From Caballeronia sp. SEWSISQ10-4 2 (lineage in GTDB: Bacteria > Pseudomonadota > Gammaproteobacteria > Burkholderiales > Burkholderiaceae), in the NCBI RefSeq assembly GCF_030464885.1, contig NZ_JALPRJ010000035.1, positions 1 to 64,000 on the forward strand: a DNA stretch of 64,000 nucleotides, given 5' to 3'. The translations under genes and the position numbers were made by a program. The notes under the pieces were generated by a model. That model was given only the letters and a program-made list of their open reading frames with translations. It did not search any database and was not told where the DNA came from. Below, one piece after another: positions 25,972 through 34,317 of this stretch. Positions within the stretch are counted from its first letter, which is position 1. Each line of letters opens with the position of its first letter.

Positions 25972-26693
25972 GCCTGCCATTTTTCCCCCGGTACGACGAG
26001 CAGCGAGAAGTAGGGCGAGGCCATCGGATCGACTTCTTCCAGCGGCACGATGCGCTGGTTCGCCATGGTTGCGCGCTCGACATATAACGCACGTTTGTCG
26101 AGCCCGAGTTCGGTCAGCACGCGCCGTACCTTGTCGAAGTTACGGCCGAGTTTCATGATCACGGCGGCGTCCGCAGTGGCGAGACGTTCTTTAAGATCTG
26201 CCTCCGGCAACACGCCCGATAACACTGACAAGCTCTGGTTCCGATACACGAGCGGCACGCCAAGCACGGCAACCCCGCCAAGCATCGAACACACGCCCGG
26301 CACGACTTCCGCTTCGAAGCGTTCAGCCAGGCGGTCATGCAGGTACATGTACGAACCATAGAAGAACGGATCGCCTTCGCAAATCACGGCCACATCGCGG
26401 CCCGCTTCCAGATGATCCGCTATGCGGATGGCGGATTCATCGTAGAAGTCGCCGATGATCGTCTCGTAGCAAAGCGGCGGCTCGAGCGCTTCGGTCGTCA
26501 CGGGATACACCAGCGGCATGCGCGTCTGGGTCTCCTTGAGATGCCCTTCGATAATGCCGAACGCGTTACCTTTCTTGCCCTTTGCAACGAAGTAGGCAAC
26601 AACCGGTGCCGAGCTCAGCAAGCGCAGCGCCTTCACTGTTATCAACTCGGGATCGCCCGGACCGACACCGAGACCATAGAGGCGTCCGCTCAT
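25968..26693 (-). CDS. cobI: Precorrin-2 C20-methyltransferase (CobI/CbiL)
   Basis: A 241-aa tetrapyrrole methylase that converts precorrin-2 to precorrin-3A with SAM. The family N-terminus GRLYGLGVGPGDPELITVKA is at residues 3-22. The motif CEGDPFFYGSYMYLHDRL near residue 105 matches CobI. It directly abuts cobH upstream and overlaps the CbiG-CobJ gene by 4 bp. Confidence 0.93.
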   Translation of the reverse strand: MSGRLYGLGVGPGDPELITVKALRLLSSAPVVAYFVAKGKKGNAFGIIEGHLKETQTRMPLVYPVTTEALEPPLCYETIIGDFYDESAIRIADHLEAGRDVAVICEGDPFFYGSYMYLHDRLAERFEAEVVPGVCSMLGGVAVLGVPLVYRNQSLSVLSGVLPEADLKERLATADAAVIMKLGRNFDKVRRVLTELGLDKRALYVERATMANQRIVPLEEVDPMASPYFSLLVVPGEKWQA

Positions 26694-27320
26694 TTATTCG
26701 GTCTCCGTTGCCAGCGCGTTCACGGCGGCGGCCGCCATCGCGCTGCCGCCGCGTCTGCCGCGCAACGCGACGAACGGCACGCCGCGGCTATCGGCGGCGA
26801 GCAGGGCCTTCGATTCCGCCGCGCCGATAAATCCCACTGGAAAGCCCAGGATCAGGGCGGGTTTGGGTGCGCCGGAGTCGAGCATATCGAGCAGATGGAA
26901 AAGCGCGGTGGGCGCATTGCCGATCACGACCACGCTCCCTTCAAGATCCGGACGCCACAATTCGAGGGCGGCGGCGGAACGCGTATTGCCGAGCGCACGA
27001 GCGCGTTCCGGTACGGATGGATCGTTGAGCGTGCAGATCACGCGGTTGTTTGCGGGCAACCGCGCGCGCGTGATGCCCTCGGCGACCATGCGTGCGTCGC
27101 AGAGAATGGGTGCACCGCGGCTTAGGGCAGCGCGGCCTGCCGTGCCCGCGCCGGGCGAGAACACGAGGTCGTCGATCACGTCCGTCATACCGCACGCATG
27201 GATCACACGCACGGCGAGTTTCTCGAGATCGGCGGGAATGGCAGCGAGATCGGCCTCGGCGCGAATGGTCGCAAACGACGCGCGATAAATCGCCTGGCCG
27301 TCGCGAATGTAGTCAAGCAT
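26694..27320 (-). CDS. cobH: Precorrin-8X methylmutase (CobH/CbiC)
   Basis: A 208-aa enzyme moving the methyl group from C11 to C12, giving hydrogenobyrinate. The catalytic-His region VIHACGMTDVIDDLVFSPGA places His at residue 41. The C-terminal part has IGNAPTALFHLLDML and GFPVGFIGAAESKALL, both diagnostic. The start overlaps the end of cobG by 8 bp. Confidence 0.94.
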   Translation of the reverse strand: MLDYIRDGQAIYRASFATIRAEADLAAIPADLEKLAVRVIHACGMTDVIDDLVFSPGAGTAGRAALSRGAPILCDARMVAEGITRARLPANNRVICTLNDPSVPERARALGNTRSAAALELWRPDLEGSVVVIGNAPTALFHLLDMLDSGAPKPALILGFPVGFIGAAESKALLAADSRGVPFVALRGRRGGSAMAAAAVNALATETE

Positions 27321-28635
27321 CAGGGGTGCTCCGGGCGAGCCAGCGGGCTGCCTGTTCGATGGTTAGATGGTGGGCGACGGCTTCAGGTGCCTGGTGGTAA
27401 AGATCGTAGCGACCGGGTGCGACGGCCATCAACGTGGTCTCGACGCAGTGCGCCGCCGCGCATGAACGCGCGCAGCCGCTGACGTGGACATCGCCTGCTG
27501 ATGGCATCGACCGGGCGAGAAGTTGCGCGTCGGCTTTGGTATCGGTGAAACTTTTTGCGCAGCCTTGTGAACCCGCGCATGCAATCAGGCGCGCGAATGG
27601 TTCGTCGGGGTTTGTCGCGAGGCCGAGTGCGGTGAGTTGGTCAACGACAGCTTGTGCATTTGCAACCGGCACGTCGAGCAACATCACGCTTTGCCAGGGC
27701 GTCATGCGTAATCGCGGCGCGAGATCGGCGAGTGCCGATAGCGTTGCTGCATCCATACGCCCTAGCGGAACTTGCGCACCGACGCACACGCTATCGCCCG
27801 TTCCTTGAGGATGCACGCCGAAACGCAGCCGTGCATCGGAAGCGGGACGACGCCAGTTACCCGCGTCCCGGTCTAACGGAAAACTCAGTTTGTCCTGCAC
27901 ATGGTCAACAAATTCTTCGATTGAACACGTCGCCAACAGGTCGCGCATCCTCGTATAGTGCGGCAGCGCGAGATCCAGAAACGTATGCAGCAATGCATCG
28001 ATTAACGCAGGAACGTGCATGCGGTTAACCGCGCCCAACGCAGACGCGTCGCTTTCAAACCTCGGCGGACAGCCTGCGAGCCCGAATACAAAACGTTCCG
28101 CCGAACCCGCCGAAAGCCACACATCGTGCGGATGATCGAGCATCGCGAGACGCTCGCCGCCGTCAACCATCAACGCAAATTTCGGCGACAGCTGATGCAA
28201 GCGAGTGTCCCGCTGCAACTGATCGAGCAAAGCGCAAGCGAGCGGTGTTACGTCGAGAAGGGCGTGCGGATCCAGACCCGCGAGCGGGCTCAGCATCACA
28301 TTACGGAGATCATCAGAACCCGGCGTAGTTGGCCCGAGCCCCGCACCGACGAGCCGCGAGATCAACGCCTCTTGCGAGCCCTCCCGTACACCGCGGATCT
28401 GCAAATTCGCGCGATTGGTCGCGTCGATAAAACCCGAACCGAACGCCCGCGCCACCTCCGCGACCACGCGCGCCTGCGCCGCACTCAGTTCGCCCCGTGC
28501 AAGGCGAATTCGGCACAGGCCACCGTCGCGTGCAGGCACAATCCGCATCAGGCCAGGACAAGCCGATGGCCGCAATGCCTGCGATGCGTGCAATGCGTGC
28601 GTTAACCCGCGTACAGTAGTGAGTGGTTCGTTCAA
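27313..28635 (-). CDS. cobG: Precorrin-3B synthase (CobG), oxygen-dependent
   Basis: About 440 aa, related to nitrite/sulfite reductases, with a 4Fe-4S centre. It hydroxylates precorrin-3A with O2 to permit ring contraction and so marks the aerobic pathway. The C-terminal cysteine pattern ACAGSQGCAKS...HVSGCARSCAAAHC is the iron-sulfur site. The start is uncertain: TTG at 28635 (Leu-Asn-Glu-Pro-Leu) fits the family N-terminus; the open frame to 28950 runs through the riboswitch and is not coding. It is the first gene of cobG-cobH-cobI-cobJ. Confidence 0.87.
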   Translation of the reverse strand: MNEPLTTVRGLTHALHASQALRPSACPGLMRIVPARDGGLCRIRLARGELSAAQARVVAEVARAFGSGFIDATNRANLQIRGVREGSQEALISRLVGAGLGPTTPGSDDLRNVMLSPLAGLDPHALLDVTPLACALLDQLQRDTRLHQLSPKFALMVDGGERLAMLDHPHDVWLSAGSAERFVFGLAGCPPRFESDASALGAVNRMHVPALIDALLHTFLDLALPHYTRMRDLLATCSIEEFVDHVQDKLSFPLDRDAGNWRRPASDARLRFGVHPQGTGDSVCVGAQVPLGRMDAATLSALADLAPRLRMTPWQSVMLLDVPVANAQAVVDQLTALGLATNPDEPFARLIACAGSQGCAKSFTDTKADAQLLARSMPSAGDVHVSGCARSCAAAHCVETTLMAVAPGRYDLYHQAPEAVAHHLTIEQAARWLARSTPDA

Positions 28636-28747
28636 AGCGTGACCCGTTCGGTCTCGCGCGGCGCCTCGAACCTGCCGGACCCTTTGCGGGAGTGGCACGT
28701 TCGCGGCATCGGTACACCCCGCCCGATGTTGGCTTGCACGAAGAATT

Positions 28748-28897
28748 CCGGTCGGCAGGTCTCTTGGCTTGCAGGTCGTCGTCCGCACCGGCCTTCCCAG
28801 TCGAAACCAGTGGCAGTGGAGCGCGGACTCGCTGCGTACAATTGCGGGGGCAGCCACAGTTCTGCTGTGTTCCCTGTTAGGCCCGTAAGGGCACCGA
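28748..28897 (-). ncRNA. Cobalamin riboswitch upstream of cobG
   Basis: On the minus strand: GGTGCCCTTACGGGCCTAAC, AGGGAACACAGC, GGCTGCCCCCGCAATTG, the B12-box segment CCACTGGTTTCGACTGGGAA, and the closing AGCCAAGAGACCTGCCGACC. This is the canonical full aptamer, about 110 bp before the predicted cobG start. The opposite-strand cobL operon starts at 29033 and is not under this element. Confidence 0.95.
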
Positions 28898-29032
28898 CTA
28901 ACCGCGGTATTATGCCCGTTTTTATGGCGGTTAAAGCGCATCGGCGTCACGCCGGGCGTGCTTTAGCCGCATTGTCTGAGCCACGTTGTAGACGCGGCGT
29001 AATCTGCGAATGAATCAAGCGAGGATCGGCGG

Positions 29033-30235
29033 ATGTCACCGTGGTTGACCGTGGTGGGGATCGGAGAGGATGGCTGGCGCGGACTGAGCCGGCATGCGCG
29101 TCAGGCGTTGCTGGCGGCGGATACGATTTTCGGCGGGGCGCGTCATCTTGCGTTGTTGCCGGCCCGGATCGGCGGGGAACGTCGCGCGTGGCCTGTGCCG
29201 TTCACGATTGCACCGGTACTTGAACATCGTAATGAACGGGTGTGCGTGCTCGCAAGCGGGGACCCGATGATGTTTGGCGTCGGCGCCACATTCGCCCGTG
29301 AACTGGCTGCGGGCGAATTTTGTGTGGTGCCCGCGCCTTCGTCGTTATCGCTTGCCGCCACGCGTTTGCATTGGGCGCTGCAAGACGTGACGGTCGTCTC
29401 GCTGGTCGGGCGGCCGGTTGCGGCGCTTGAAATGCAGCTTCATCCCGGCGCGCGTATTTTCGTTCTCAGCAGCGATGCTTCGAGTCCCTCGAGGGTCGCC
29501 GAGTTGCTGACAAAGCGCGGTTTTGGCTCGAGCCGCCTGACTGTGTTTGAGCATCTGGGTGGCGAGCAAGAGCGCCGTATCGATGAGATAGCCAGCGCGT
29601 GGCAGGCAATCGATGTGGCCGCGCTGAATCTGGTGGCGATCGAATGTGTCGCGGAAAACCATGCGCGCCGATTGCCGCTGACGCCCGGTCTTCCCGACGA
29701 TGCATACCAGCACGACGGCCAGCTCACCAAACGCGATGTCCGCGCGATCACGTTGTCGCGGCTCGCCCCCGAGCCAGGCGAACTGCTGTGGGACGTGGGT
29801 GCGGGATGTGGTTCGATCGGTATCGAATGGATGCGCTCGCACACGTGCTGCCGTGCTATCGCGATCGAAGCGGACATTCAGCGTCAGCGCCTGATCGAAC
29901 ACAATCGCGATGCACTCGGCGTGCCTGGACTGCAACTGATCGAGGGCGAAGCGCCGGGCGCTTTAACCGGGCTTCCGCAGCCCGATGCAATTTTTATCGG
30001 CGGTGGCGTGACGGCGCCGGACATGCTCGACACGTGTTGGTCTCATCTGAGGAAAGGCGGCCGGATGATCGTCAACGCGGTCACGATTCAAAGCGAGGCG
30101 ACACTGGTCGCGTGGCGCGCGCTTCATGGTGGCGAGATGACGCGCATCAGCATTGCCCATGCACAGCCGCTAGGCGCTTTCGATACCTGGCGCCAGGCGC
30201 TTCCCATCACGCTGCTGCATGCTGTCAAACCATGA
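29033..30235 (+). CDS. cobL: Precorrin-6Y C5,15-methyltransferase, decarboxylating (CobL = CbiE+CbiT)
   Basis: A 400-aa two-domain methyltransferase. The N-terminal half (CbiE-like, about residues 1-200) begins WLTVVGIGEDGWRGLSRHAR and contains ASGDPMMFGVG. The C-terminal half (CbiT-like) has the SAM motif LLWDVGAGCGSIGIEWMRSH near residue 252. It methylates C5 and C15 and decarboxylates the C12 acetate. A GAGGATCGG ribosome-binding site precedes the ATG. It heads the cobL-cbiD-cobK-cobM operon, divergent from cobG. Confidence 0.93.
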   Translation: MSPWLTVVGIGEDGWRGLSRHARQALLAADTIFGGARHLALLPARIGGERRAWPVPFTIAPVLEHRNERVCVLASGDPMMFGVGATFARELAAGEFCVVPAPSSLSLAATRLHWALQDVTVVSLVGRPVAALEMQLHPGARIFVLSSDASSPSRVAELLTKRGFGSSRLTVFEHLGGEQERRIDEIASAWQAIDVAALNLVAIECVAENHARRLPLTPGLPDDAYQHDGQLTKRDVRAITLSRLAPEPGELLWDVGAGCGSIGIEWMRSHTCCRAIAIEADIQRQRLIEHNRDALGVPGLQLIEGEAPGALTGLPQPDAIFIGGGVTAPDMLDTCWSHLRKGGRMIVNAVTIQSEATLVAWRALHGGEMTRISIAHAQPLGAFDTWRQALPITLLHAVKP

Positions 30236-30253
30236 TGCTTACTCGTTACCACC

Positions 30254-31345
30254 ATGCGTGACGAAACGCCCGAACAGCCCGCGCCGCTGCGGACAGGACT
30301 TACTACGGGCAGTTGCGCCACCGCGACATCGCTCGCGGCTGCGCGTCTGCTGCTGACGGGGCTGGTCAGCGAGCACGCGGACATCGTCTTGCCCAAGGGG
30401 CAGCAGATCATGATGCCGCTCGTTTACTGCCGTCTTGCTGAAGGTGAAAGCGCCGAGGCGGGCACCATAAAAGATGCCGGCGACGACCCCGACGTCACCC
30501 ATGGCGCGATCGTTTTTGCCCGCGTGCGATTGCTGAGCGAACCGGGCGTGCGTTTTCTCGCGGGACCGGGCGTGGGCACCGTCACGCGCGCCGGACTTGC
30601 GCTTGCGATAGGTGAACCCGCCATCAATCCCGTGCCGCGCAAGATGATGACCGACCATCTCCTGGCACTTGCCGGAGAACACGGTTATGCGGGCGGATTC
30701 GAAGTCATCATCGGCGTGGAAAACGGTGCGGAACTCGCGCTCAAGACGATGAATCCGCGCTTGGGGATCGTCGGCGGATTATCGATTCTTGGCACGACGG
30801 GCATCGTACGGCCGTTCTCCTGCTCGGCTTATATTGCTTCGATTCACCAGGGTATCGACGTCGCGCGCGCGAATGGTTACGTTCATATCGCGGCGTGCAC
30901 GGGCAATCAAAGCGAGGACGCCATGCGTCTTCGATACAACCTGCCAGATATAGCGCTCATCGAAATGGGCGACTTCGTGGGCGCTGTGCTCAAGCACTTG
31001 CGGCGCGCACCGGTGGAGAAGTTGAGCCTGTGCGGCGGCTTCGGCAAGATCAGCAAGCTCGCGGCGGGGCATATGGATCTGCATAGCCGGAACTCGAGCA
31101 TCGACTTGCCGCAACTCGCTAGCTGGGCTGCGAGCGCGGGTGCAAGCGCTGTGCTTCAGCAGGATATGTGCGCGGCTAACACGAGCCAGGAAGCGCTGCT
31201 GCTGGCTCACGAGCAGGGCGTGCCGCTCGGCGATATTGTCTGCGAACACGCGCGGCAATTTGCGTTAGGCGTGGTGCCTGAAGGTATCAGCGTTGAATGT
31301 TTTGCGATCGATCGGCAGGGGCGCATCGTGGGGGCCGCGCAATGA
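30254..31345 (+). CDS. cbiD: CbiD, (cobalt-)precorrin-5B C1-methyltransferase
   Basis: A 363-aa CbiD-family enzyme that methylates C1. It is recognisable from LRTGLTTGSCATATSLAAARLLL near the N-terminus, DAGDDPDVTHG, and GTVTRAGLALAIGEPAINPVPRKM. CbiD is the usual enzyme of the anaerobic pathway, and no CobF, the aerobic counterpart, lies in this window. Its stop overlaps the cobK start. An in-frame CTG/ATG choice does not arise, because the first ATG fits the family start. Confidence 0.93.
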   Translation: MRDETPEQPAPLRTGLTTGSCATATSLAAARLLLTGLVSEHADIVLPKGQQIMMPLVYCRLAEGESAEAGTIKDAGDDPDVTHGAIVFARVRLLSEPGVRFLAGPGVGTVTRAGLALAIGEPAINPVPRKMMTDHLLALAGEHGYAGGFEVIIGVENGAELALKTMNPRLGIVGGLSILGTTGIVRPFSCSAYIASIHQGIDVARANGYVHIAACTGNQSEDAMRLRYNLPDIALIEMGDFVGAVLKHLRRAPVEKLSLCGGFGKISKLAAGHMDLHSRNSSIDLPQLASWAASAGASAVLQQDMCAANTSQEALLLAHEQGVPLGDIVCEHARQFALGVVPEGISVECFAIDRQGRIVGAAQ

Positions 31346-32094
31346 AACGGGTCTTGCTGTTGGGCGGCACCGGCGACGCATTGACCATTGCGCGACGTCT
31401 CGGTCCTGATCATGTTTATAGCCTCGCCGGACTGGGCCGCATGCCGGGCGATTTCGCGTGCAGCGTGCGTGTGGGCGGCTTTGGTGGGGTAGAAGGGTTG
31501 AAGACGTTTCTTGAAGCGGAGTCGATCGGCTTGATCGTCGATGCAACACATCCTTACGCGGCGCAAATGAGCCGTCACGCGAGTGCTGCTGGCGCGCTTA
31601 AGAGCGTTGAATGCTGGGCGCTTCGGCGCGCACCGTGGCAACCGCAAGCCGGAGACGATTGGCGCGAAGCTGCGGATTTTGCGGATATCCTCCACCTCAT
31701 CGCACCTTACAAGCACCCGCTCTGGACGCTGGGCCGTGAACCGCTTGCGCATCTTGACGAGATTCCGACGTCGCAAAACTGGACCATTCGTTGCCTCGAC
31801 CCGCATCCCGGCAACGCGCGTGCGACGATCATCGCCGCGCGTGGACCGTTCACGCTCGATGGCGAACGCGCGCTCTTCAATGCACAGCAAACCGATGTCG
31901 TCATCAGCAAGAACAGCGGCGGCGCTGCGACCGAGGCGAAACTTGCGGTCGCGCGGGAACGATGTTTGCCTGTAGTCATGCTGCAGCGACCGCACTTGCC
32001 TCAAGTCGAGCGCGAATTTTTCGACAGAAGCTCGCTTCTGAACGCACTTGAAGCATGGCTCCATCCGCATCCACTTTTCGATAAAACCCCTTAA
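31342..32094 (+). CDS. cobK: Precorrin-6A reductase (CobK/CbiJ)
   Basis: A 250-aa NAD(P)H-dependent reductase acting on the macrocycle after CbiD. The N-terminus is KRVLLLGGTGDALTIARRLG. A central VDATHPYAAQMSRHA and a C-terminal SKNSGGAATEAKLAVARE are both CobK signatures. The start at 31342 overlaps the cbiD stop by 4 bp; the longer frame from 31297 lies within cbiD. cobM follows immediately. Confidence 0.93.
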   Translation: MKRVLLLGGTGDALTIARRLGPDHVYSLAGLGRMPGDFACSVRVGGFGGVEGLKTFLEAESIGLIVDATHPYAAQMSRHASAAGALKSVECWALRRAPWQPQAGDDWREAADFADILHLIAPYKHPLWTLGREPLAHLDEIPTSQNWTIRCLDPHPGNARATIIAARGPFTLDGERALFNAQQTDVVISKNSGGAATEAKLAVARERCLPVVMLQRPHLPQVEREFFDRSSLLNALEAWLHPHPLFDKTP

Positions 32095-32823
32095 ATGACG
32101 GTCTATTTCATTGGCGCTGGACCCGGAGATCCCGAACTCATCACGGTGAAAGGGCAGCGCCTCATTCGTACGTCCCCGGTCATCCTGTATGCCGGATCGC
32201 TCGTGCCGGCAGCAGTGTTGAGCGGACATCGTGCGCAAAGCGTGGTGAATACGGCGGATCTTCACCTCGATGAAATCGTCGCATTGCTCGAATCCGCGCA
32301 CGCTAAGGGGCAAGACGTTGCGCGAGTGCATTCCGGCGATCCGTCGCTGTATGGCGCGATTGGTGAGCAGATCCGGCGTCTGAATACGCTCGGGATACCG
32401 TATGAAATCGTACCTGGCGTGACGGCTGCGGCGGCATCGGCGGCTTCACTCGGATGTGAATTCACGTTGCCGGGTATCTCCCAAACCGTGATCCTCACGC
32501 GCTTCGCCACGAAGACGTCGATGCCCGAAGGCGAACAACTCGCCGATCTCGCTCGCCACCGCGCGACCATGGCGATTCACCTTGGCGTGCGTCATATCGA
32601 ACGGATCGTCGCGGACCTGATTCCGCATTACGGCGCGCAGTGTCCAGCGGCCGTGATCTTCCGGGCAAGCTGGCCCGACGAAGAAAAAGTGCTGGGCACG
32701 CTCGCCGATATCGCGGGAAAAGTGCTTGAAAAGGGCATCGAAAGGACTGCGCTGATCGTAGTCGGGTATGTGCTGAATGCGGAAGGTTTCACCGATTCAT
32801 CGCTTTATCGCAAGCCATTCTGA
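32095..32823 (+). CDS. cobM: Precorrin-4 C11-methyltransferase (CobM/CbiF)
   Basis: A 242-aa tetrapyrrole methylase acting at C11. The N-terminus VYFIGAGPGDPELITVKGQR, the motif VHSGDPSLYGAIGEQ, and the C-terminal YRKPF ending with a DSSLY motif fit CobM. Its start directly follows the cobK stop. Confidence 0.94.
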   Translation: MTVYFIGAGPGDPELITVKGQRLIRTSPVILYAGSLVPAAVLSGHRAQSVVNTADLHLDEIVALLESAHAKGQDVARVHSGDPSLYGAIGEQIRRLNTLGIPYEIVPGVTAAAASAASLGCEFTLPGISQTVILTRFATKTSMPEGEQLADLARHRATMAIHLGVRHIERIVADLIPHYGAQCPAAVIFRASWPDEEKVLGTLADIAGKVLEKGIERTALIVVGYVLNAEGFTDSSLYRKPF

Positions 32824-32833
32824 CGCTTCGCCG

Positions 32834-33229
32834 ATGCGCGATCTCGATACCGTCTTCAGCGCCTTGTCGCATTCGAACTTCCGCAAACGCTTCCGTCTCG
32901 GTGCGCGTGAGGAAGCCTATTTGCGCGAGCACGGTATGACGGAGGTGATCGGCCATGCGCGCGAACTAATCACGCGCCGGCTTGCACCGGAACAACCGCC
33001 GAACGACGGCAAGCAGACGCCGTTTCGCGGCCATCCCGTGTTTATCGCGCAGCACGCCACGGCAACGTGCTGCCGGAGTTGCCTCGCCAAGTGGCATGGC
33101 ATAGAGGCGGGAAAACACCTGGACGATGACGAACGGGACCACGTCGTGCAGGCCATCGAACGCTGGCTGAAGGCACAAGAAGTCGTAGGCGCCGATAAAC
33201 CGCCACGTCAGCCCGATTTGCCATTCTGA
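32834..33229 (+). CDS. DUF4186-family protein at the end of the cobL operon
   Basis: A 131-aa soluble protein of the DUF4186 type: a basic N-terminal domain (SNFRKRFRLGAREEAYL), HATATCCRSCLAKWHGIEAG with a Cys-Cys-x-x-Cys cluster near residues 78-82, and a Trp-rich C-terminal helix. The start at 32834 is 10 bp after cobM. Position suggests co-transcription with cobL-cobM, but I know of no demonstrated cobalamin role. Confidence 0.75.
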   Translation: MRDLDTVFSALSHSNFRKRFRLGAREEAYLREHGMTEVIGHARELITRRLAPEQPPNDGKQTPFRGHPVFIAQHATATCCRSCLAKWHGIEAGKHLDDDERDHVVQAIERWLKAQEVVGADKPPRQPDLPF

Positions 33230-33230
33230 C

Positions 33231-33265
33231 AAAAAAAACGCCGCGCGGTTTTGAGCCGCGCGGCG
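33231..33265. terminator. Intrinsic terminator between DUF4186 and terC
   Basis: A 10-bp GC stem, CGCCGCGCGG (33239-33248) with CCGCGCGGCG (33256-33265), has a 7-nt loop. Eight A residues precede it on the plus strand, so the minus transcript (terC) gets a U tract. It may also stop the convergent cobL operon. Confidence 0.85.
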
Positions 33266-33284
33266 TGATTGACTTATCGCGCCA

Positions 33285-34031
33285 TCATTCTAAAGCGCGC
33301 TTCTTTTTAGCCCTTCGCGACAACATATTCAATCCCTCGACCAAGGCCGAGAACGCCATCGCCGCGTAGATGTAGCCCTTGGGCACGTGCGATCCGAACC
33401 CTTCGGCGACCAGCGTCATCCCGATCACAAGCAGGAAGCCGAGCGCGAGCATCACGACAGTCGGGTTCCTTTCGATAAAGCGCGACAGCGGTCCCGCCGC
33501 GAACATCATCACCGACACCGCGCCGATCACCGCGACAAACATGATGGGAATGTGCTCGGTCATGCCCACGGCGGTCACGATGCTGTCGATGGAAAACACA
33601 AGATCGAGCACCAAAATCTGGCCGATCGCGGACCACGGCGTGAGCGTGGACGTCTTCGCAGCGCCGCTGCCATTGCCTTCGCCTTCACTCGATACGTGGT
33701 GATGGATCTCGGTAGTCGCCTTCCAGACCAGGAATGCACCGCCGGCGATGAGGATCAGGTCGCGCCACGAGAAGTCGTGTCCGAACGCGGTGAAGATCGG
33801 CGCGGTCAGGCGCACGATCAACGCAACCGTGCCGAGCAGCCCAAGCCGCATGAGCAATGCCAGTCCAATGCCGAGCCGCTGCGTGCGTGCACGGTGCGCT
33901 TCGGGCAATTTGTTCGTCAGAATGGAGATGAAGATCAGGTTGTCGATGCCGAGCACGACTTCCATGACAAGGAGCGTCGCCAGTGCGGCCCACGCGCCGG
34001 GGTCGCTTGCTAATGCAACTAGATAGTCCAT
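33285..34031 (-). CDS. TerC-family integral membrane protein
   Basis: A 248-aa protein with about seven transmembrane helices. The TerC signature LVMEVVLGIDNLIFISIL at about residues 20-37 and a second acidic motif LVLDLVFSIDSIVTAVGM near 145 are present. TerC homologues are implicated in tellurite resistance, metal (Mn) efflux or protein export. No role can be assigned here. The start at 34031 (MDYLVAL) was chosen over an ATG at 34064 that adds 11 polar residues. Confidence 0.88.
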   Translation of the reverse strand: MDYLVALASDPGAWAALATLLVMEVVLGIDNLIFISILTNKLPEAHRARTQRLGIGLALLMRLGLLGTVALIVRLTAPIFTAFGHDFSWRDLILIAGGAFLVWKATTEIHHHVSSEGEGNGSGAAKTSTLTPWSAIGQILVLDLVFSIDSIVTAVGMTEHIPIMFVAVIGAVSVMMFAAGPLSRFIERNPTVVMLALGFLLVIGMTLVAEGFGSHVPKGYIYAAMAFSALVEGLNMLSRRAKKKRALE

Positions 34032-34317
34032 GAGATCCGAGGGTCTTGGGGAAGTGGGAGACAACAGGTAAGGCGCCTACGCGGCGGCCGTTCGCGATGA
34101 TACGTGACACGCAAAGCAAAAATGTAAGCTTAATGAAATAATTGAGAGCGATGCCGCGCCAAAAAGTTCGCCGGACGGATTTTCGATGTCGACATGCCCG
34201 CCAAAATGGTGCGCCGCGCAAATACGGGTAAACTCTAGTGTCGAGCGCCGTTACTTTAGCCGACCCGGCGCCTTCAACTTTCGCTGCCCGATTCCGGCAG
34301 TCGCTTTCGGGTTTCGC

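Noticed and set aside
28636..28950. N-terminal extension of CobG
   Set aside because: The frame passes through a canonical B12 riboswitch; the translated residues are not CobG-like.
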